Source of the DNA: Planctomycetaceae bacterium
GTDB taxonomy: Bacteria > Planctomycetota > Planctomycetia > Pirellulales > Pirellulaceae
Direction of reading: 5' to 3'
DNA length: 64,000 bases
Assembly (NCBI GenBank): GCA_002724245.1
Contig: PBOG01000100.1
Span: forward strand, 17,941-81,940
The position numbers were made by a program, and so were the translations under genes. Within the stretch, counting starts at the first letter, position 1, and the number at the start of each line of letters is the position of its first letter. The notes beneath the pieces were generated by a model. It made no database searches and was not told the origin of the DNA. It saw only the letters and a program-made list of their open reading frames with translations. Below, one piece after another: positions 55,155-61,376 of this stretch.

Positions 55155-57506
55155 TTACTGCTGCTTTCGGTACAAGAATGCGTCGGAGGACAACAAGCTG
55201 GCAATCAGCGCCTTCATGCTGCCGCCGGTCCGTACATACGCCTCATCCGCCGCCATCAAAACGGGTGAATCCTCAAGCGTCTCATTGCGGCCCATCCAGA
55301 AACGAAATGCATGGCGCACAAACGACTGGCGCACCCGTGGGGAATCGGCCAGCCTGTGGACCAGTTCAAAGGCATTTTCCACCTCGCCATCCAGGGCCTG
55401 ATCACCACTGGCGACAACGGCACCGGTCACGTCAATTGGCTGCCTGGCGGCTTCCGTATGCCGCTCTGGAAAAATCGTCAGCAACTCACCCACGAGCGCC
55501 CGTGTCCGATGGCGACCGAAGTCATCGAATTGTTCAAATGGTAATCCCAGTGGGTCCATTTGCCGGTGGCACTTCCAGCAGTAGGCCTCCCGAGTCACCT
55601 GCAGGCGTTCCCGCAACGTCTGGTGCGGGTTATCCGGGACCACCGCATTCACATCCAGCGGCACGTCAGGAAGCGAACCCGCCAGCAGGTGTTCGCGGAT
55701 CCACTTGCCGCGTCGAATCGGATCGTTGTCGAAGTTGCCGCTCCAGGCGATCAGCCAGGCGGGGTGCATCAAGATCCCGGCGCGCTGTTTGGCGGGCATG
55801 GTAAACGGCTGCTCGGTCGGATAATCCCAGGTTTCGTGATCCAGGTTGTAAAACCCCACGTACTGGCGCGCGTCGGGTCCTTCAATCGGAATCGGGTGGC
55901 GGCCGGCTGCTTCGGCCCGTTGCACGTACTGGGTGTTGAAACGAAAGTTGGCATCGTTCTTGTTGGTTTTGATGTAGTGCAGATCTTTGGCAATGTGCTC
56001 CCGCGACCCAAGATAGGCCACGAAGTACTTATCCGTCGTGAGCAAGCGTCGTAATACATCCCGGTCTTCATCAAAGACGTGCATCACCAACTGATCGGCG
56101 TCGTCGACCATGCGCTCGGTGAGATACCGATCCCCGTGCCCGATGCGCTTGGAATCCTTGAACACTTTGGGGGCATGGTGATAACCAAAAAACTCCTGAA
56201 AGAACCGCAGGACGCGCGTGTTTCGGACACGATGGTCTTCGGTAAACATCCGGTAGTCGGCCGTCGACATGTTGTTGTCAGTGAGAATCTGAATGACCGC
56301 GTGCCGCAGGGTCTCTGGATCTGACAACCGGCCTGCCAGACAAAGTTGCAGCAACGTCTGCGACCCCCTCTCTCCAGCGACTGGGGAACCGTCAGCCGCT
56401 TCGCCCGAAGATACAGACCGGGTGGTACTCTCCAGTGGCAGTCGCACGCGGATTTCGCTGGGACCCAGATCAGTCAGAGCACGGGCCAGTGCGAAGGCAA
56501 GTTCATAGCCCGACAGACTTCGTCGACCATACTCGTCCTCGGGCCCCAACCCGATTTCCAGGCGATAGACGGCTTCGGGCTGCATCAAGATAGCCTGGAG
56601 TGTGGTCTGCAGTCCAAGGACTGCACCCCCGGTGCGAATGGCGCGCTGGCACAATCGGCCGAGCCGCTCCATTTCGGCCGCTGTGGGCGGTCGTTCGAAA
56701 AGTAGCTGGTATTCCAGTGCGATTGCCTGCTGGATCTGTTCAGGCGTGGCCATCGGATCCGCGCTGAGAATCGCCTCGAATTCTGGTGGTGTCTTGCGTA
56801 ACTTTCGCAGCTGGTCCTCGTGATCCCGGTAGACCACACCCGTGGTCTGATAGGCGGCAATCGTCTGGCAGTTCATCATCAACAGTTGCAGCGTGGCGGC
56901 GTCGGCAAACTGCTGTGCAGCGAAGTCCCCTAGCACCCCTTTACCAGCGTCCAACGGGTAGGGCTGGTGAATGGCTGTTTGCCGACGGAGTTCACGACCC
57001 AGGCCATCCACAAAGCGATCGTATACGTACGGGCTGAGTCGCCACAGTCGGGAAGGAGACGCACTGGGGCCCTGCTGGGAACCGTCAAACAGCTTTGTGT
57101 GATTCACTCGATTGCCAAATTCCGGTGAGCGCAACTTGTGTTCGACAAGGGGCCGCTGCTGGACGCGGCGCAATTGCTGGACAATCCACTGCGTCACGCC
57201 CTGCTGTCTGGCGCTGTCAGGAACAGGTTCACTCGCGGGGGGCATGGCCCCGAGTGCCAGCTGTTCGAGAATACGCTGCCAGAGATCAATCTGCTCCGCG
57301 TTCGAGAAATCAGTGGCCACACGATCGAGTACCAGGCCAGCTGAGGGTTCCTCCGTTGCATGGCAGGAACCACAGTGCGTCTTGATGAAGGAAACGACTT
57401 GCACCTGGGTTACGGCGCCGGCCGCCGGCGGTGATTCCCTGGCATCCACCTCGGCAACCATCCCCAGCGCTGTAACCCACGCAACAACACATGCAATCCG
57501 CAACAT
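55155..57506 (-). CDS. DUF1592/DUF1588-type planctomycete cytochrome, divergent member
   Basis: 783 residues from ATG 57506 (frame open to 57572). Signal peptide MLRIACVVAWVTALGMVAEVDA. A heme motif THCGSCHATEEPSAGL is at about 45-49. In place of DUF1587 there is an unfamiliar block with LWRLSPYVYDRFVDGLGREL. Then YQLLFERPPTAAEMERLGRLC (DUF1595-like), LSGYELAFALARALTDLGP (DUF1592-like), TRVLRFFQEFFGYHHAPKVFKDS, and a C-terminal DUF1588/1585 section with a second motif CWKCHRQMDPLGLPFEQFDDFG and FVRHAFRFWMGRNETLEDS. It is followed at 4 bases by DUF1552. Compared with the cytochrome at 17860 it is clearly of another subfamily. Periplasmic, c-type heme; substrate unknown. Confidence 0.88.
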   Translation of the reverse strand: MLRIACVVAWVTALGMVAEVDARESPPAAGAVTQVQVVSFIKTHCGSCHATEEPSAGLVLDRVATDFSNAEQIDLWQRILEQLALGAMPPASEPVPDSARQQGVTQWIVQQLRRVQQRPLVEHKLRSPEFGNRVNHTKLFDGSQQGPSASPSRLWRLSPYVYDRFVDGLGRELRRQTAIHQPYPLDAGKGVLGDFAAQQFADAATLQLLMMNCQTIAAYQTTGVVYRDHEDQLRKLRKTPPEFEAILSADPMATPEQIQQAIALEYQLLFERPPTAAEMERLGRLCQRAIRTGGAVLGLQTTLQAILMQPEAVYRLEIGLGPEDEYGRRSLSGYELAFALARALTDLGPSEIRVRLPLESTTRSVSSGEAADGSPVAGERGSQTLLQLCLAGRLSDPETLRHAVIQILTDNNMSTADYRMFTEDHRVRNTRVLRFFQEFFGYHHAPKVFKDSKRIGHGDRYLTERMVDDADQLVMHVFDEDRDVLRRLLTTDKYFVAYLGSREHIAKDLHYIKTNKNDANFRFNTQYVQRAEAAGRHPIPIEGPDARQYVGFYNLDHETWDYPTEQPFTMPAKQRAGILMHPAWLIAWSGNFDNDPIRRGKWIREHLLAGSLPDVPLDVNAVVPDNPHQTLRERLQVTREAYCWKCHRQMDPLGLPFEQFDDFGRHRTRALVGELLTIFPERHTEAARQPIDVTGAVVASGDQALDGEVENAFELVHRLADSPRVRQSFVRHAFRFWMGRNETLEDSPVLMAADEAYVRTGGSMKALIASLLSSDAFLYRKQQ

Positions 57507-57839
57507 TGGTGCTTTCTCTGCCACGATCCTGGTGTCATGGGAAACCCGACCGGTCATGAAAAACCGGGCCATTTTATCTTAACACAGCTCCAGCTCACGG
57601 TTTCCCGCCAGGTGGACCGTACGATAACCCACAACCGTGACAAATACGGCGGTAACTGCTCTTTCCCTTCCCCAGGAGACGTCGCGTAACGGACCCTGCA
57701 ATGGGCGGCTTGTCAGGCAACACCGAGGGAACGAAACAGGGAGGCTACACCACGCAGCGCTCGGGGGGTATAAGAGACAGTCATCCGACCGCCGGATGCT
57801 GGACTAGCTTCCTCACCCTGCCAATCCGGGAACAGATTG
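57507..57839. other. divergent intergenic region (333 bp) with a Tn5-end-like 13-mer
   Basis: Between the minus cytochrome gene and the plus PQQ-propeller gene. The 13 bases 57768-57780 are identical to the inner 13 bases of the 19-bp Tn5 mosaic end used in tagmentation libraries, and the sequence to its left is a G-run. This may be chance or a residual adapter/assembly junction. No gene-like frame, repeat or RNA was otherwise seen. Confidence 0.4.
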
Positions 57840-59099
57840 ATGAGACACCTGTTATCCCTGTCGACGGTCTGCCTGCTCTACACGATCGGTCTTGGCAATG
57901 ACCCGGACCGGGACCCCGACTGGAACCAGTTTCGAGGCGGTCATGGCGATGGTACTGCCTCCTTTACTGGAATCCCCACCACTTGGAGTGAAACCCAACA
58001 CGTCGCCTGGAAGACGGCCATCTGGGGTAAAGGGTGGTCGTCCCCTGTGGTCTGGAAGAATCGCATCTGGTTGACCACCGCCACGGTGGATGGAAAGCGT
58101 CTGGCAGTTCTCTGCCTGAACCGCCAGACGGGCGCGGTGCTTCATGACAAGATCATTTTCACGCCAGACAATCCGCAGTACTGCCATCCGTTCAACAGTT
58201 ACGCGTCCTCGACCCCCTGGGTGGAAGACGGACGGGTCTACGTCCATTTCGGGAGCCTGGGCACCGCTTGCCTGAATGCTGACACATGTGCGGTCATCTG
58301 GAAACGTACGGATCTCCCCTGCAATCACTTTCGTGGCCCCGCGTCCAGTATCGCGATCGATGGAAACCGGATGTTCCTGCCATTCGACGGCTCAGACATT
58401 CAGTACGTGGCCGCACTCGACAAGCGAACCGGCGAGACGCTGTGGCGGACCGATCGGAACGTCGATTTTGGTGACAAGCCAGGACCCTACCGAAAAGCCT
58501 ACTCGACGGCCCGCGTGATCACGCATGAAGGTCGTAAACAAGTCATCATTCCGGGCGCCATGGCGACGATGTCTTACGATCCTGCCAGCGGCCAGGAATT
58601 GTGGCGGGTCATCCACGGCGGCGCCAATGTAAGCTGCCCACCACTGTTTCACCAGGGCGTACTCTACTTCACCAGTGGCGACGTCACCAACCGCTTGCTG
58701 GCGATGATCCCTGCGGGCCAGGGCAACATCACCCAGACGCACATCAAGTGGTCGATGATGCGCGGGGTTCCTTCCCGGCCATCGGTCCTCCGCGCCGGAT
58801 CCTCGATCTATATGGTGAGTAACAGTGGCGTCGCCTCCTGTGTCGATATTGAGACCGGGCGGACCCGCTGGAGTCAGCGGCTCGGTGGAAAGTACTCGGC
58901 GTCACCGATCCTCGTCGACAAGAGAGTCTTCTGCTGCGAAGAAGAACAAGGCATTTGTCACGTCTTCGCCGCGGACCCCGCGGGTTACCGAGCTTTGGCA
59001 ACCAACAAACTGGAGGCCAGCTTCATGGCTTCGCCAGCGGTAGCCGACAAAATGTTGATTCTGCGGACCAAGACACATCTTTACGGCATCACAGAATAG
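57840..59099 (+). CDS. secreted PQQ-type beta-propeller protein
   Basis: 419 residues from ATG 57840. A short hydrophobic leader (RHLLSLSTVCLLYTIGLG) precedes DWNQFRGGHGDGTASFTGIPTTWSE, the hallmark opening of planctomycete PQQ-like proteins. Repeated blades follow: NIAWKT-type (HVAWKTAIWGKGWSSPVVWKNRIWLTTA), LCLNRQTGAVLHDKIIF, ASSTPWVEDGRVYVHFGSLGTACLNADTCAVIWKR, AALDKRTGETLWRTDRN, and SCVDIETGRTRWSQRLGGKYSASPILVDKRVFCC. No dehydrogenase catalytic domain is obvious, so it resembles the BamB/PQQ_2 structural propellers rather than an alcohol dehydrogenase. Convergent, 22 bp from a relative at 59122. Confidence 0.85.
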   Translation: MRHLLSLSTVCLLYTIGLGNDPDRDPDWNQFRGGHGDGTASFTGIPTTWSETQHVAWKTAIWGKGWSSPVVWKNRIWLTTATVDGKRLAVLCLNRQTGAVLHDKIIFTPDNPQYCHPFNSYASSTPWVEDGRVYVHFGSLGTACLNADTCAVIWKRTDLPCNHFRGPASSIAIDGNRMFLPFDGSDIQYVAALDKRTGETLWRTDRNVDFGDKPGPYRKAYSTARVITHEGRKQVIIPGAMATMSYDPASGQELWRVIHGGANVSCPPLFHQGVLYFTSGDVTNRLLAMIPAGQGNITQTHIKWSMMRGVPSRPSVLRAGSSIYMVSNSGVASCVDIETGRTRWSQRLGGKYSASPILVDKRVFCCEEEQGICHVFAADPAGYRALATNKLEASFMASPAVADKMLILRTKTHLYGITE

Positions 59100-59121
59100 C
59101 AGGGCAACCGCGAATGCCGGC

Positions 59122-60399
59122 TCACTTCCCGGCGATGCAGAACAGGTGCCGCTCACCGCGGATGAACAACCGATCCAAGGCGGGAACCGGCGAGGCAATC
59201 ACGCGATCCTGCATATCATTCTCGGCGAGCAACTCAAATCGTTCTTCAATCCGCGCCACAAAGACCACGCCATCTTCACGCGGGGCATACAATTTGCCGC
59301 CCGCGATCAGCGGTGATGCGTAGAAAGCGGCGCGATTCTTGGGAAACGATCCCGTCCATAACATTTTCCCCGTCGCTGGATCGACGCACTGCACGCGACC
59401 CCGATCACCGACCAGATAGACACGGCCCCGATACGCAATCGGACTCGGGACAAAAGTCCCCACATCGTTGCGTTTCCACAGGCGGCGCGGGGCGTCCGGG
59501 TTCGGCTGCGCGCCCAGGCGAATACCGTGAAGTCGCGGGATCCCGCGATCGTTGCGCCCGTAGGCAATCACGGCGATATCCCCCGCGATGACGGGTGTCG
59601 AAATGGAAGGCCACAGCTTATTGGACTCGGGGTTGAATCCCCCATACGACCAGAGCAACTTGCCATCCTCGGGATCGTACACGGTCACATGTTCGGCACC
59701 CCAGACCAGGACCGCATCGTTACCGTCATGTTTGATCAACATCGGCGTGGCGTACCCGTGATCCCCTTCGACAGGTGTTTCGTAATTGCGGGCTACCTTC
59801 CAGCGAATCTCTCCGCTCTTTTTGTCAAACGCAGCCACCCAGGATTCCCCGTTGTGCATGCGCGCCATAATCACACTGCTGGCGGACAGGATGGGTGACG
59901 TGCCATGGTCCCAGAACAACTTGGCGGGGCCAAATCGCTTGACCAAATTGGTTTGCCAGCGGACGCTGCCGTCAAACTCGAGCGCAGCCAGGGTACCGCT
60001 CTTGAAGTAGACATAAATCGCCTGGCCGTCGGTGACCGGAGACGCATTACTGCCCGAGCCATTACGGTGCTTGCCCGGGTCTTCCGGGCCAAACACGGTC
60101 TGCCAAAGCGGGCGGCCCGACCAGTCGAATGCCAGCACGCCATCGCGCCCGTCGACTGCCGCGGTCAAAACGATTGTTTTGTTCCAGAGGATCGGCGTGG
60201 AACAGCCGCGACCAGGTAGCGCTGCTTTCCACAACACCTCGTCCGCTTTCCACTGGGTGGGATAGCTGCCCGCTTCGATGCTGCCATTGTCCTGGGTGCC
60301 GCGCCACCGCGGCCAATTGGTCGGTTCTGCGGCCGAGATACGGGTACCGACCAGCAACAGCATTACGAGGACAAAACGAGGTCGATTCCAGTGCGTCAT
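59122..60399 (-). CDS. secreted PQQ-type beta-propeller protein (convergent relative)
   Basis: 425 residues from ATG 60399 (frame open to 60447; AGAGG upstream). Signal peptide PRFVLVMLLLVGTRISAAEP, then NWPRWRGTQDNGSIEAGSYPTQW, the same entry motif as at 57840. Blades: VLWKAALPGRGCSTPILWNKTIVLTAA, LAFDWSGRPLWQTVFGPEDPG, IYVYFKSGTLAALEFDGSVRWQTNL, AAFDKKSGEIRWKVARN, VTVYDPEDGKLLWSYGGF, VQCVDPATGKMLWTGSFPKNRAAFYASPLIAGGKLYAP. Eight-bladed PQQ-like propeller, no catalytic domain seen. The two genes face each other with 22 bp between stops, as if from an inverted duplication, but they are strongly diverged. Confidence 0.85.
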   Translation of the reverse strand: MTHWNRPRFVLVMLLLVGTRISAAEPTNWPRWRGTQDNGSIEAGSYPTQWKADEVLWKAALPGRGCSTPILWNKTIVLTAAVDGRDGVLAFDWSGRPLWQTVFGPEDPGKHRNGSGSNASPVTDGQAIYVYFKSGTLAALEFDGSVRWQTNLVKRFGPAKLFWDHGTSPILSASSVIMARMHNGESWVAAFDKKSGEIRWKVARNYETPVEGDHGYATPMLIKHDGNDAVLVWGAEHVTVYDPEDGKLLWSYGGFNPESNKLWPSISTPVIAGDIAVIAYGRNDRGIPRLHGIRLGAQPNPDAPRRLWKRNDVGTFVPSPIAYRGRVYLVGDRGRVQCVDPATGKMLWTGSFPKNRAAFYASPLIAGGKLYAPREDGVVFVARIEERFELLAENDMQDRVIASPVPALDRLFIRGERHLFCIAGK

Positions 60400-60797
60400 G
60401 ATTCTTGGTTCACCTCTGGGAAGAACGAAGCGCGGTCCCGACAACAACGCGACCCGCGTACACCAATTGGTTCACACCGCTGTCCATCTGTTTGGCGCAG
60501 CCGTGTTTGCCGGGGGGCCGACGACCCGCGCGCCATGCCCACTGTAATGGGCCCGGGTATCCACGTCAAAACAGGCAGGCAAGCGGAACCTGTCTGCTGC
60601 TCTGCCCGCTCCCGCGGCGCCGGTCCTGCTGAGCAACCTGGTTCATCCGGGCAGACCAGAGCTGTAGAAACGGCATCCGTTGATGGCATCGCCGGTTGCG
60701 CCATGCTATAAACCCGGCGCTATCAACTCGGCAGTTTTTCCTCTGTTCACGAGAGCTTTCGACATTGAAGACCGCCTTCCCTCGGAGCATCACGACC
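60400..60797. other. divergent intergenic region (398 bp), nothing recognised
   Basis: Lies between the minus PQQ gene and the plus SnoaL-like gene. Frames on both strands (for example 60396-60704 minus) are low-complexity and have no family match. No repeat or RNA was recognised. Confidence 0.45.
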
Positions 60798-61289
60798 ATG
60801 AGCGAACGTCAGACTTCCCCTTCACGTCGCGGATTCCTGGGTGCCACCGGAGCTGGGGCACTCGCCCTGGCAGCTGAGAGCGCTGCCAGCGCAGCACCGA
60901 TTAGTGAGGTCGAAAAGGCAAACGAAAAAGTCGTCAATGATTTTTGCGCTGCCTGGAAGACCCGTGATACGGCCAAAATTGGCAGCTTCCTGGCCAAAGA
61001 CGCCGTGTACCGGATGATCGAAACGAGCCCACCCACCAAAGGTCGAGACGCCATCATCGCAGCGCTCAAAGATTTTCTGGGCAAAGCCAAGAGCGCGCGT
61101 TTTGAAGTACTGCGCTCCACGGTCATGGGAAACACCGTTCTCAACGACCGCATCGATTATTTTGAACTCGAAGACAGCAAGCTGAAATTCCACATTTCTG
61201 GATTTTTCTGGGTCGTAGACGGCAAGATCAAAGAGTGGCAGGACTACAGCTGGCCCAAGGTTGATGACAAGCCCCAGACCAATTCCTGA
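60798..61289 (+). CDS. exported SnoaL/limonene-epoxide-hydrolase-like (NTF2 fold) protein
   Basis: 163 residues from ATG 60798; the frame is open to 60696 but the Tat leader SPSRRGFLGATGAGALALAAESAASA fixes the start. The rest is one NTF2-like domain: EKVVNDFCAAWKTRDTAKIGSFLAKDAVYRM, KGRDAIIAALKDFLGKAKSARFEVLRS, DRIDYFELEDSKLKFHISGFFWVVDGKIKEWQDYSW. WKTRD..KI..FLA.DAVY and the closing GKIKEWQDY are typical of the LEH/SnoaL family (limonene-1,2-epoxide hydrolase, steroid isomerase relatives). Catalytic Asp/Arg pairs may be present (RIDYF). Exported forms of this fold are common in planctomycetes. Substrate unknown. Confidence 0.8.
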   Translation: MSERQTSPSRRGFLGATGAGALALAAESAASAAPISEVEKANEKVVNDFCAAWKTRDTAKIGSFLAKDAVYRMIETSPPTKGRDAIIAALKDFLGKAKSARFEVLRSTVMGNTVLNDRIDYFELEDSKLKFHISGFFWVVDGKIKEWQDYSWPKVDDKPQTNS

Positions 61290-61376
61290 TCCACGTAGAC
61301 CGCCCTGCCGCTCCGGCGCGCAGCGCCACAGCAGACTTCCCTGTCAACACGCTACTTCATACGATTGGTGTCCAGC

